Shown here: in pieces, positions 9,357 to 17,306 of the stretch | Layout: each line of letters starts with the position of its first letter | Numbering within the stretch: position 1 is the first letter of the stretch | Source: MWAR01 sp035388825 | Lineage (GTDB): Bacteria > Muiribacteriota > Ozemobacteria > Ozemobacterales > Ozemobacteraceae | NCBI GenBank assembly: GCA_035388825.1 | Contig: DAOOQQ010000003.1 | Span: 92,332-156,331 of the forward strand | DNA length: 64,000 bases | Direction of reading: 5' to 3' | The notes under the pieces: model-generated | What the model was told of the DNA's origin: nothing | Databases searched by the model: none | What the model saw: only the letters and a program-made list of their open reading frames with translations | Program-made: the position numbers and the translations under genes

Positions 9357-9983
9357 ATGACCAACCGCTGGTGGAAATCCGTACAGATCGCCGTTCTTGG
9401 CGCCATGATCCTGCTTCCGCAGGCGACATTGTCGGCAAAGCCGGGCCACGGCAAGCACAAAAAGGCCGAGAAGCAGGCGAAGCACGAGATGAAGCAGGAA
9501 CAAAAGGCCGCCTACGAGTTCGACCGGTACAAAAACATGAATGTGTATTACAACCGGACGACCGCGACCTATTACTGGGTCGATTCCGGTATGTGGCACT
9601 CGGGCCGATCGCTTCCGGGTCATCTGACGGTCGGCGGCGAGTGCGAGCGCATCCGGATCGGCGCCCCGACGCCGTATGAGTATCATCGGGTCAACTACGA
9701 GCGGCTGCCCTACACCTACGGTAAGAAGAATTTCGGAAAGCGCCGCGGACCGCCGGATCATGCTCCCGCCTGGGGCCACCGCCGCAAATTCGGATATGTA
9801 TATTATCCCGACCGGGACATCTATTACGATCCCTATCAAAAACAGTATGCCTGGGTCGATGCCGGCAAGATGAAGATCGGCTACGAGCTTCCCGACTGGA
9901 TCAAAGTCGATCCCTACGGCGGCGTCCACGTCGAGCTCGAACGGGCCGTCAAGCTCGAGGATTTCAAGAAGATCTTCCGCTGA
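9357..9983 (+). CDS. Secreted basic protein with two Tyr/Trp-rich repeats, function unknown
   Basis: A protein of 208 residues with a strong ribosome site (AGGAGGAGAA) before ATG. Residues 1-27 are a signal peptide ending near LSAKPG. A Lys/His/Glu-rich stretch follows (about 28-55). Two similar segments come next: YYNRTTATYYWVDSGMWHSG, with RSLP just after it, and YYDPYQKQYAWVDAGKMKIG, with YELP just after it. The shared pattern is YY-x(6)-YxWVDxGxxxxGxxLP. It is a single gene between the aspS terminator and a convergent operon. The periplasmic or surface location is inferred from the signal peptide. I do not recognise the family; an RcnB-like or stress-related periplasmic protein is possible but unsupported by a catalytic or metal motif. 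Confidence 0.75.
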   Translation: MTNRWWKSVQIAVLGAMILLPQATLSAKPGHGKHKKAEKQAKHEMKQEQKAAYEFDRYKNMNVYYNRTTATYYWVDSGMWHSGRSLPGHLTVGGECERIRIGAPTPYEYHRVNYERLPYTYGKKNFGKRRGPPDHAPAWGHRRKFGYVYYPDRDIYYDPYQKQYAWVDAGKMKIGYELPDWIKVDPYGGVHVELERAVKLEDFKKIFR

Positions 9984-10031
9984 TCCTCTCCCGCCAGGGA
10001 AACGGTCACCCAAGCCCCGGTAAAACGCTCC

Positions 10032-10054
10032 CTAGATGGCACAGATCGCGCAGA
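10032..10054. repeat. Intergenic degenerate CAGATG-type repeat
   Basis: AGATGGCACAGATCGCGCAG and flanks show the short-period pattern (GCRCAGATG units about 9-11 bases apart) that is also seen, on the other strand, at 53861-53899. It sits in the gap between two convergent genes. Confidence 0.5.
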
Positions 10055-10104
10055 TGCCGGCTCAGAGCTCCTGTGTTCGGATGTCTGGCATGTGAAAAGC
10101 TCAA

Positions 10105-10169
10105 CGCACCACTGAGGCACAGAGGCACAGAGAAAAAGCTTCTCTGAACCTCTGTGCCTTTTTGGTGCG
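10105..10169. terminator. Long inverted repeat between convergent genes, probable bidirectional terminator
   Basis: CGCACCA at 10105-10111 pairs with TGGTGCG at 10163-10169. GGCACAGAGG at 10116-10125 pairs with CCTCTGTGCC at 10149-10158, followed by TTTTT. AGAGAA and TTCTCT extend the stem inside. The left arm is itself built of GGCACAGAG units. Both the plus gene ending at 9983 and the minus operon ending at 10196 run into it. Confidence 0.7.
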
Positions 10170-10195
10170 TATTTGTAACTGGTTCACCTGCGGGT

Positions 10196-13100
10196 TCAGG
10201 GTTCGGGGTCGGGTTCGGCTGAACCGCGCCATTCGACGAGGCCGAGGTCTCGGACGAAGATGGCATACAGGGTCGGCACGAGCAGAAGCGTGACCAGCGT
10301 CGCCATGGCGAGACCGCCGATCTGGGCGTAGCACAGGGGCTCCCAGAGGGGGCCTCCGTGCCGAGCGAGAGGCAGCAGGGCGATGAGGGTCGCGGCGACC
10401 GTGATCATGACGGGCCGCAGCCGCATGATACCGGCATCGAGCAGCGCGTCCTCGAGCGAGGCCCCGCGTTCCCGTTCCTCTTCGATGAAGTCGAACAGCA
10501 CGATGATGTGACTGACGATGACCCCGATCAGGCTTGCCACGCCGAGAAAGGCCATGAACCCGAATGGCGCATCCTCGAGATACAGCACCAGAATGGCGCC
10601 GAGCATGCCGAACGGGATCGCCCCGAATACGATGAACGGCTTCACGGCATGGGAGAACTGGAACACGAGCGCCAGATAGATCATGCAGACCGAAACACCG
10701 AGCACCACGATCAGCTCGCGGAAGCCCTTGTCCTGCTTCTCCTGCTCACCCGCGACTTCCAGCCGGTATCCCAGCGGGAGCGAGGCGGTGAACGAGGCCA
10801 GTCCGGGACGCAGCCAGGAAACGACCTGGGACGGCAGGAAGCCCTCCGCCGGAAAGCACGAGACGGTGACGCACCGGAACTGGTTCCGGCGCAGAATTTT
10901 TTCGGGTTTCAGCCGGTATTCGAGATCGGCGACCTGGCCGATCGGCTGACGCCGGTTCGAGACGAGCGAAAAGACGTAGAGGTTTTCCAGATCCGAGAGG
11001 TGAGAACGGTTTTCCATGCTGGAGCGGGCAATGACGGGAATCTCCCTGTCCCCTTCGCGATACTTCGTCAGCGGGAATCCGTTGAGGGCAAACGCGGCCG
11101 CAGAGGTGACGTCGAGATGGGTGATACCCGAAAGGTTTGCCCGATCGTCGAGGGTGCGAAGCGAAAGCGTCAGATTGGGCGTTCCCCAGGTGTCGCGCAC
11201 GCGATCCGAAAACGGGCAGGCCTTCATCAGGGCTTCGAGCCGTGCCGCCTGACGCCGCAGTTCTGTGAGATCCTGGCCGAACAGCCGCACCGCAACCGGC
11301 ACCCCGACAGGCTCCCCGGTCTCCAGCTGGCGGACGTCGAACCGCGCGCCCGGCACCCGCGTCGAGAGCGTCTCCTGCAAGCGCGGCACCAGATGCCGGG
11401 TTGCGTGCTTGTCGGCCACCTCAACGAGAATCTGGGCGTAGTTGAGCTGCTGCAGCTCGGGGGAAACGGAGAACCAGAATCGCGGTCCGCCGCCGCCCAC
11501 GAAGGTTGTCAGGTTCGCAAGCACCTCCCCCGACGGGCCGGCCATCCCGGGATGCGCTGCGCCCCACGCAGCCGCCGTTTCGCGGATCACCCCCTCGGCT
11601 CTCGCGGCGATCTCATCCGTCGCCGACAGCGGCGCATCGTCGGGCAGCCAGACATCGACATAGCTCAGATACGAGAGATCTTTCGGGAAAAACTGCCGCG
11701 GCAGCTTCGAAAACGCGAGAATGCCGGGAATCAGCAGACAGAGCGCAACGCACAGCACCGTCTTCCGCCACGCGATCGCGCCTTCCATCAACCGGCCGTA
11801 GGCGGCATACAGCGGTGTTTTCCGCAGCTCCGCGACGGAGAGTTCGGGAACCGGCCGCAGCAGGGAGCGGCCGAGCAGGGGAACAAATGTCAACGATACA
11901 ATATTCGCTGCTATTAGTGAACAGGTGATGACCACCGGCAGGCTATACAGGAAGCGGCCGACGTTCCCCGTCAGCATCAGGAACGGCAGATAGGCCACGA
12001 TATTGGTGAGAGTGGCGAAAAACAGTGCTTTGTTGAGCCGCGACGGTCCGAGCCAGCACGCCTGGGCGGCGGGCACCCCATTTCCCAGGAGGCGTTTGAT
12101 CGAGTCGCCCGCGACGACCGGCACGTCGACCAGCAGCCCGAGGGCGATGATGAGCGAGGCGATCGAAACCTGCTGCAGGTCGATCTTCAGCAGGTGCATC
12201 ATGCCGAACGTCATCGCCAGCGTGAGAGGGATCGAGGCGGCGAGCAGCAGAGCGGTTCGCCCATCCCAGAAGCCGATCCAGGAGATGAGAACCACCAGGA
12301 TGACGGCTTCGATCAGGCTTTTCAGGAAGAGATGGATGTTTTCGCGCACCTGCACAGGCTGATCCGAGGTGCGCTCGAGGATCAGCTCGTCCGGAAGCTG
12401 GTTTCGGACCGCTTCGAGCACCCCGTCGACCGCCGCCCCGAACCGGCCGATTTTTTCGCCGGGCCGCATCTGCACGGCGATCGTGACGGCCGGCAGCCGC
12501 TTCCAGACACCCCGGGCGTCGGGCTTCGAGAGATAGTTCAAAAATCGCGGCGGATCCAGGTATCCGCGGAACTGGTCGAACAGGTCGCGCAGGTAGAGCG
12601 GGGCTCCGGAACTGCCGACCGATAGGAGAACGTCGCCAAGCTCGCCGGGAGTCTGAAAGGCGCCGGTTCCCTCGACCATCAGGTTCCGGTCGGCGACATT
12701 CAGCATGCCGCCGGCCTGGAGACGGTTACGTGCTTCGAGAATCGGCGGAAGATCGGCGGGCTCGAGGCCGTGGGCGGCAAGGCGTTCCTGCTTGAAGATC
12801 AGGTAAATCGCCTCCTGGAGGAGGCCGACGCGGCTCACTTTCGACACCTGCGGCAGCGTTTTGAGCGATTTCTCGATCAGCTCGCTCATTCTATCGAGCT
12901 GTCTATAGGAAAACTTCGGTCCCGCGACGGCGGCCAGGGCATCCCGGGTCGCGGCGGGATTCCGCACGATGAATGGCTTCCAAGCCTCGAGAGAAAGCTC
13001 GGGCCACTGCAAATCATTCTTCAGAAAGGTTCCGATCAGCCGCTCGAGCTCCCCGTCCGGCAACGGGCTGGCGAAGTCGGCCCCGACCATGCCCGCCGTC

Positions 13101-13789
13101 TCGAACGTCCGGATTCCGGTCGCGAGAGCGTTCTCCTCGAGAAACCGCTCGAACAGACGGATCGGCCGGTCCAGAAAATCCCGGACGGGAAAATGCGGCA
13201 GACAGACGACGGCCGTGACCCGCTCCGTGGATGAAGCCCCGGCGCGGCAGGCCAGGATCTCGTCCTTCAGGAACCGGGCGCGCACCTCGATCTCCTTCTC
13301 GTCGACGAGCGGGCTCGCGACGGTCAGCATCAGGGCCGAGGTGTCGCCGAAATCCTTGATGAAGGTGATCGGCCCGGCCCCGGCCGGCAGCGAGAGGGAG
13401 TTCAGCTTCAGGGCGATGTCGTCGAACTCCTTGCCCGTCTCGGCAAGCCGCTTGTCGAGCGTCACGAACACGATCGAGACGTTCGTGCGGGAGGTCGATT
13501 CGATGGTTTCGACCCAGGCGTTTTCGGCGACCTTCGTCTCGATGCGCTTGGTCACCAGCTGCTCGATATTCTCGGCCGACGCACCCGGCCAGGCGGTGAT
13601 CGCGACGGCGAGATGCACGGGAATCTCGGGATCCTTCCGCTGAGGCATCCCGACGTAGCCGTAGACGCCCCAGAGCAGGACGGCGAGCAGCAGAACCCAC
13701 GCAACCTGGCGGGACCGGACGAAGAAGCGGGGAAGCGCCGTCCGGAAGCCGGTTTCTTCCTGCGGGGTGGCGTTCAGATGCGATGACAT
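10196..13789 (-). CDS. RND-family efflux permease (AcrB-like) with altered proton-relay residues
   Basis: A protein of 1197 residues, inner membrane. It has the RND layout: a first helix near 30-50, a large periplasmic loop, helices 2-6, a second helix (CVALCLLIPGILAFSKLP), a second periplasmic loop and five C-terminal helices. The helix-4 motif is GLLVDVPVVAGDSIKR, so the second Asp of the usual GLLVDD pair is Val. In helix 10, IGVIVSHIIVLFDF has Ser where AcrB has its essential Lys. It forms the tripartite pump with the adaptor 9 bp upstream and TolC. It is longer than AcrB (about 1050). A GAGG ribosome site precedes ATG 13789. The substrate is unknown, and a heavy-metal (CusA-like) role is not supported by a visible Met motif. 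Confidence 0.9.
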   Translation of the reverse strand: MSSHLNATPQEETGFRTALPRFFVRSRQVAWVLLLAVLLWGVYGYVGMPQRKDPEIPVHLAVAITAWPGASAENIEQLVTKRIETKVAENAWVETIESTSRTNVSIVFVTLDKRLAETGKEFDDIALKLNSLSLPAGAGPITFIKDFGDTSALMLTVASPLVDEKEIEVRARFLKDEILACRAGASSTERVTAVVCLPHFPVRDFLDRPIRLFERFLEENALATGIRTFETAGMVGADFASPLPDGELERLIGTFLKNDLQWPELSLEAWKPFIVRNPAATRDALAAVAGPKFSYRQLDRMSELIEKSLKTLPQVSKVSRVGLLQEAIYLIFKQERLAAHGLEPADLPPILEARNRLQAGGMLNVADRNLMVEGTGAFQTPGELGDVLLSVGSSGAPLYLRDLFDQFRGYLDPPRFLNYLSKPDARGVWKRLPAVTIAVQMRPGEKIGRFGAAVDGVLEAVRNQLPDELILERTSDQPVQVRENIHLFLKSLIEAVILVVLISWIGFWDGRTALLLAASIPLTLAMTFGMMHLLKIDLQQVSIASLIIALGLLVDVPVVAGDSIKRLLGNGVPAAQACWLGPSRLNKALFFATLTNIVAYLPFLMLTGNVGRFLYSLPVVITCSLIAANIVSLTFVPLLGRSLLRPVPELSVAELRKTPLYAAYGRLMEGAIAWRKTVLCVALCLLIPGILAFSKLPRQFFPKDLSYLSYVDVWLPDDAPLSATDEIAARAEGVIRETAAAWGAAHPGMAGPSGEVLANLTTFVGGGGPRFWFSVSPELQQLNYAQILVEVADKHATRHLVPRLQETLSTRVPGARFDVRQLETGEPVGVPVAVRLFGQDLTELRRQAARLEALMKACPFSDRVRDTWGTPNLTLSLRTLDDRANLSGITHLDVTSAAAFALNGFPLTKYREGDREIPVIARSSMENRSHLSDLENLYVFSLVSNRRQPIGQVADLEYRLKPEKILRRNQFRCVTVSCFPAEGFLPSQVVSWLRPGLASFTASLPLGYRLEVAGEQEKQDKGFRELIVVLGVSVCMIYLALVFQFSHAVKPFIVFGAIPFGMLGAILVLYLEDAPFGFMAFLGVASLIGVIVSHIIVLFDFIEEERERGASLEDALLDAGIMRLRPVMITVAATLIALLPLARHGGPLWEPLCYAQIGGLAMATLVTLLLVPTLYAIFVRDLGLVEWRGSAEPDPEP
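11882..11923 (-). other. AT-rich rare-codon island in the RND gene
   Basis: Fourteen consecutive codons (TGT TCA CTA ATA GCA GCG, then AAT ATT GTA TCG TTG ACA, then TTT GTT) are mostly rare in this gene, which otherwise favours GC-ending codons. They encode CSLIAANIVSLTFV in a membrane helix. Confidence 0.6.
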
Positions 13790-13798
13790 GGCGCGGCC

Positions 13799-15028
13799 TC
13801 AGCGCAACTCTTCGATCACATGCACCGGATCGCCGTCTTCGAGGAACGCCGCCCCCGAAATGACGATCCGGTCGCCCGGAATGACGCCGGATTCGACGAC
13901 GATCCGGTTGCTGACTGGCCGGCCGAGTTTCACCTCTCTGCGATGGGCGATACTCGTTCCATCCGAGGCGGTGACCAGGAAGACGGCGAACGAGGTTTCT
14001 CCGGCCGGGCCGGGAACGATCGATTCGAGCGGAATCAGCCCCTTGCCGGTCGGTTCGTCCCGCTTCAGCTCGACCTGGACGATCATTCCCGGCTTGAGAA
14101 GAGCATCGGGATTGGGAATCGTCACCTCGACGTCGAACAAACGCGTTTTCGGGTCGGCAGCCAGGGCAAGCTTCGTCACCGTGCCCCGGATGCGGAAATC
14201 CGGCCGGAAATCGAGCACGCCTTCGATCTCGGTTCCCACGGCCGCCTTGTCCAGCAGCCGGTCGGGAATCGAGAAGCGCAGTTTCACCGGATCCATCTGG
14301 GCGACGACAAACCCGACGGCTCCGGGGCCAACGAGGCTGCCGGACTCGATGTTCCGGGACAGGATAAAGCCGTCGAGCGGTGAGCGCACCGCGGTGTCAG
14401 AGGTGACGGACTCAACTTCCCGGACGACGGCCTCAGCCGCCTGGATCTTGGCCTGAACCGCATTCACGGAGGCCTGGGCGGCGGCATGAGCCTCATCGGC
14501 GTTTTGGCTGCGGGTTTTCGCCGTGTCGAACTCGAAGCGGGTGACGCTGTCGGCCGCGAACAGGCGTTCGGCCCGTCGATACTCGTCCCGTGCCTGTCGG
14601 GCCGTATTGGCTGCCGCGGCGACCTGGGCCTGCGCCCCAGCCAGCGCCGAACGCGCCTCGAGCACCCCGGCCCGGGCCTGAGAACTGCGCGAGCGGTATT
14701 CCCGATCCTCGACCCGGGCGAGAACCGCCCCCGAAGCTATCCGGTCACCGGCCTGCACGAACCGCGGCACGCCCGAAGGCTCGGTGTCCTGCGCGATCTC
14801 CCGCACGTATCCGCCGGTCCGGAACGCCACCGGCACGACGGTGCCCGGCTCGATGGTCCCGGCGTATCTGAGCGAAACCGCCCGGCGGTGATCCGAAACG
14901 GTTCCGACGGTGACCGGCAGAGGCCGCTTCCGGGGCGGCTGGGGCTCGTCCCGACAACCGGCAAGGCCGGCGAGAGAAGCCGCGAAGACGAGAAGCAGGA
15001 ATCGCGACGTGGACGGGTTCATCATCAT
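13799..15028 (-). CDS. RND efflux periplasmic adaptor (membrane fusion protein), lipoprotein
   Basis: A protein of 409 residues. Its signal peptide ends in a lipobox (SLAGLAGC), so it is anchored by lipid on the periplasmic side. The order is the usual one: beta-barrel/lipoyl half (GTIEPGTVVPVAFRTGGYV), an alpha-helical hairpin (about 100-190, rich in Ala, Gln, Arg), the second lipoyl half (VRSPLDGFILSRNIESGSLV), a beta-barrel (KLRFSIPDRLLD) and a C-terminal membrane-proximal domain. It links the RND permease to TolC. The start ATG 15028 overlaps the tolC-like stop as ATGA; three ATG codons lie in a row and the exact one is not certain. The gap to the permease gene is 9 bp. Confidence 0.93.
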   Translation of the reverse strand: MMMNPSTSRFLLLVFAASLAGLAGCRDEPQPPRKRPLPVTVGTVSDHRRAVSLRYAGTIEPGTVVPVAFRTGGYVREIAQDTEPSGVPRFVQAGDRIASGAVLARVEDREYRSRSSQARAGVLEARSALAGAQAQVAAAANTARQARDEYRRAERLFAADSVTRFEFDTAKTRSQNADEAHAAAQASVNAVQAKIQAAEAVVREVESVTSDTAVRSPLDGFILSRNIESGSLVGPGAVGFVVAQMDPVKLRFSIPDRLLDKAAVGTEIEGVLDFRPDFRIRGTVTKLALAADPKTRLFDVEVTIPNPDALLKPGMIVQVELKRDEPTGKGLIPLESIVPGPAGETSFAVFLVTASDGTSIAHRREVKLGRPVSNRIVVESGVIPGDRIVISGAAFLEDGDPVHVIEELR

Positions 15029-16389
15029 TCTCCAACGGCCTTTTCCAGCTCGGCCTCGGCGATCCAGACGTCGAGACAGGCCTGGTGACGCTGGAACCGG
15101 GCCTCGGCGAGCTCGGCCTCGGCTTCGAGCAGATCCTTCGGCAGGATCGCTTTCTCGGCGAGGCGATTACGAAACACGCGGGCCTGCTCCCCTGCCCACT
15201 CCTCTTTTTTACGGGCAGCCTCGAGTTGGGCCTGGGCATCGCGCAGGCGCCGATCGGCCGCGCGAATCGTCTCCCGCACGGCCCGGTCGGCATCCTCCAG
15301 CGCAATCTCCGCCTGAAGACAGGCCATCTGCTTCTCTTTCAGCTCGCGGCGCCGCTTTCCCCAATCGAAGGGATTCCACGAAACGAGCAGCCCGGCCGCC
15401 GATACCTGCTTCGGCAGATACTCGGCCGTCCGATGCCCCTGAAGCCGGTCGGCGGTCAACGCCACGCCGGGCCGGAACTCTCCCTTTGCCAGCTCCCGAT
15501 CGAGCTCGGCCAGCCGTTTGCGGAGGGTTCCTTCGCGAAGAATCGGATGGCCGGCCACGGATGCATGGACCTTCTCCGCCCCGAAAGCTGGCCCCTCCTG
15601 CGGTTCGGGAAGAGGCTCCAACGCCAGGGAACCGCTCGCATCGAGGCCGCAGAGACGTCCCAGAGTCTCCAGAAGGGAAGCGCGCTTCAGCCGGAGGGCC
15701 TCGTCACGCGCACGCACCTGGCCGAGCCGGGCCTTCACATCGAGAAGATCGGCGTTCTGGGCATACCCCTCGATCACCAGTCGCTCGATGGTCGAAACGT
15801 AGGTTTCGAACAGCCGAACGGCGCTTTCGTTCGCGATCCTGGCGTTTTCGAGAGCCAGAACCGAACAGTACAATTTTTTCGCTTCGCACACCACGTCCAG
15901 CGTGGCCTGCATCGTCCGGACCTCGATGATGTCGCGGGACGTTTCTCTCATGCGGATCCCGGTGCGGATGTCCCGCTGCCCCGTCAGAGGGTATGTCAGG
16001 GTAATCAGCGAGTAGAGCGAGTTGCGACGCGACTCGGAAAACGTGACGGCATTCGGCGGAAACGCCCCCAACTTGGGAAGCTCGCCCAGCATGCCGCGCT
16101 CGACGAAAATCTCGGGCGCCTCGAACGAACGGGTGCCGAGCAGATACGTGCCGATCTGGGGCTGGGTCTTCGTTCGGGCGGCGGCCACCTGCTCTCCCGC
16201 CCGAGACACCTGGAGCCGGGCCTGTCGGAGAACGGAGGCATTCTCCTTCACCAATCCGACGACCTCGTCCAGCGAGAGGGGCGCCGTGGCCTGGCCGAAG
16301 GCGGGAACGGCGGCCATCAACAGAGCGACAAGGCCTGTCGAAAGGCGATGACAAATACTATTTGATATACATTTATTTATATATATCAT
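15025..16389 (-). CDS. TolC-family outer-membrane efflux protein
   Basis: A protein of 454 residues, outer membrane channel of the pump. A signal peptide ends near AVPAFGQA. Two related halves follow, as in the outer membrane efflux protein family: LSLDEVVGLVKENASVLRQA near the start of the mature part and VKARLGQVRARDEALRLKRA later, with long amphipathic helices rich in Ala, Glu and Arg. The start ATG 16389 overlaps the regulator's stop by 4 bases. The first 14 codons are almost all AT-rich rare codons (ATA, AAT, TGT), unlike the rest of the gene; an initiation further inside cannot be excluded, but the signal peptide hydrophobic core begins only after them. Confidence 0.92.
   Translation of the reverse strand: MIYINKCISNSICHRLSTGLVALLMAAVPAFGQATAPLSLDEVVGLVKENASVLRQARLQVSRAGEQVAAARTKTQPQIGTYLLGTRSFEAPEIFVERGMLGELPKLGAFPPNAVTFSESRRNSLYSLITLTYPLTGQRDIRTGIRMRETSRDIIEVRTMQATLDVVCEAKKLYCSVLALENARIANESAVRLFETYVSTIERLVIEGYAQNADLLDVKARLGQVRARDEALRLKRASLLETLGRLCGLDASGSLALEPLPEPQEGPAFGAEKVHASVAGHPILREGTLRKRLAELDRELAKGEFRPGVALTADRLQGHRTAEYLPKQVSAAGLLVSWNPFDWGKRRRELKEKQMACLQAEIALEDADRAVRETIRAADRRLRDAQAQLEAARKKEEWAGEQARVFRNRLAEKAILPKDLLEAEAELAEARFQRHQACLDVWIAEAELEKAVGE
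16348..16389 (-). other. AT-rich rare-codon island at the TolC start
   Basis: ATG is followed by 13 AT-rich codons including three ATA. The corresponding plus-strand DNA has runs such as TTTATTTATATATATCAT. The next codons return to strongly GC-ending usage. Confidence 0.6.
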
Positions 16390-17129
16390 ACTGATTTCCG
16401 TTTGCCCGCTCGCCCGTCACGGCGCTTCTCTGGCCGCGATGAAACCTCCGGGGGCAGCAGGAGAATGCCCCCAAGAATCCGGATCATCCCCTCGCTCCCC
16501 GGATCCGACCCATAGGATGTGGGAAGTGGGCCGGCGGCGCCCGGATGGCGCTGCTTCGCCGGACCCGACCCATAGGATGTGGGAAGTGGGCCGGCGGCGC
16601 CCGGATGGCGTCGTTCGGCCGGCCCTGTCGAAACGCCGACCAGGGCGGTTTCCATCGCCCGGAACAGGACGGCATAGACCGCCCAGGCGAGGTCCTCGGG
16701 ATCCGCTTCCCGCAATTCGCCGGCAGCGATTCCGCGCCGGATGATCCCCTCCAGGGTCGTGAGGAACCGCCGGATGACGGCATCGACCCGGACACGGATC
16801 CCGACTTCGTCGGAATGGGCAAAGGCAAGACTGAACAACAGCCGCGTGAGAACGGGATTCTGCCGGGAAGCGCGCAGTCCCTGCCGGCAGAGCTCGAGAA
16901 GCTGGTCCCTCGACGAGAGACCGGCGGGCAGATCATGCTGGAGAATCCGGTCGTATCCGACGAGCGCCTGTTCCACCAGGGCTTCGAACAAGGCCTGCTT
17001 GTTCCTGAAGTAGTAGTAGAGCATGGGTTGCGTGACCCCGGCGGCGGCCACGATCGAACTGACGGTGGTTCCCTCGTAGCCGTGTCTGGAAAACAGCTCC
17101 AGAGCGACCTCCAGAAGTCGTTCCCGCAT
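16386..17129 (-). CDS. TetR/AcrR-family repressor of the efflux operon, with an inserted 20-residue repeat
   Basis: A protein of 247 residues from ATG 17129, which has GGAGAGG just upstream; in-frame starts at 17171 and 17183 would add up to 18 residues. The N-terminal helix-turn-helix is clear: TTVSSIVAAAGVTQPMLYYY and FRNKQALFEALV. The middle is the usual ligand-binding and dimerisation helical domain. Near residues 170-210 the gene carries two tandem 60-bp repeats that add the sequence RHPGAAGPLPTSYGS twice; these are absent from TetR proteins generally and match a DNA element found in two other genes here. It is first in a four-gene operon (regulator, TolC, adaptor, permease) and probably represses it, since palindromes overlap its promoter. 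Confidence 0.9.
   Translation of the reverse strand: MRERLLEVALELFSRHGYEGTTVSSIVAAAGVTQPMLYYYFRNKQALFEALVEQALVGYDRILQHDLPAGLSSRDQLLELCRQGLRASRQNPVLTRLLFSLAFAHSDEVGIRVRVDAVIRRFLTTLEGIIRRGIAAGELREADPEDLAWAVYAVLFRAMETALVGVSTGPAERRHPGAAGPLPTSYGSGPAKQRHPGAAGPLPTSYGSDPGSEGMIRILGGILLLPPEVSSRPEKRRDGRAGKRKSV
16501..16620. repeat. Coding palindromic element, two tandem 60-bp copies inside the tetR-type gene
   Basis: The units 16501-16560 and 16561-16620 are almost identical; bases 11-50 of each unit are the same. Each contains the 30-bp core starting GGGAAGTGGGCCGGCGGCGC that recurs at 48105 and, with two changes, at 49963. Inside is the hairpin GCGCC-CGGAT-GGCGC. In the gene strand it is translated as RHPGAAGPLPTSYGS. 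Confidence 0.9.
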
Positions 17130-17186
17130 TGGAGCCTCTCCAGGAGCTGGTTCGGTTCCCGATGAGACCATATCCACCCCCATACT

Positions 17187-17216
17187 TACTAAATAGTAGC
17201 TTACTTATCGGTAAGT
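17187..17216. promoter_or_regulatory. Probable TetR-type operator
   Basis: Two palindromes lie side by side: TACTAAATAGTA at 17187-17198 and ACTTATCGGTAAGT at 17203-17216. The second overlaps the -10 hexamer of the operon promoter and the first lies just downstream, positions suited to autorepression by the adjacent TetR-family protein. Confidence 0.6.
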
Positions 17217-17242
17217 ATACGTTTCCCCTCTCCGGCTGTCAA
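17214..17242 (-). promoter_or_regulatory. Sigma-70 promoter of the efflux operon
   Basis: On the minus strand TTGACA (17242-17237) and TATACT (17219-17214) are spaced by exactly 17 bases, a nearly perfect consensus, upstream of the regulator gene. Confidence 0.85.
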
Positions 17243-17306
17243 TCCCCGTGCGGCGGGGCATGGTATAGTGGAGGAGATCCCCCCAGAATCCGGAGAGGAA
17301 CGGCGT

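Noticed and set aside
16501..16620. A CRISPR or minisatellite array
   Set aside because: Only two units, in frame inside a gene, no spacers, and the same core occurs singly in other genes.
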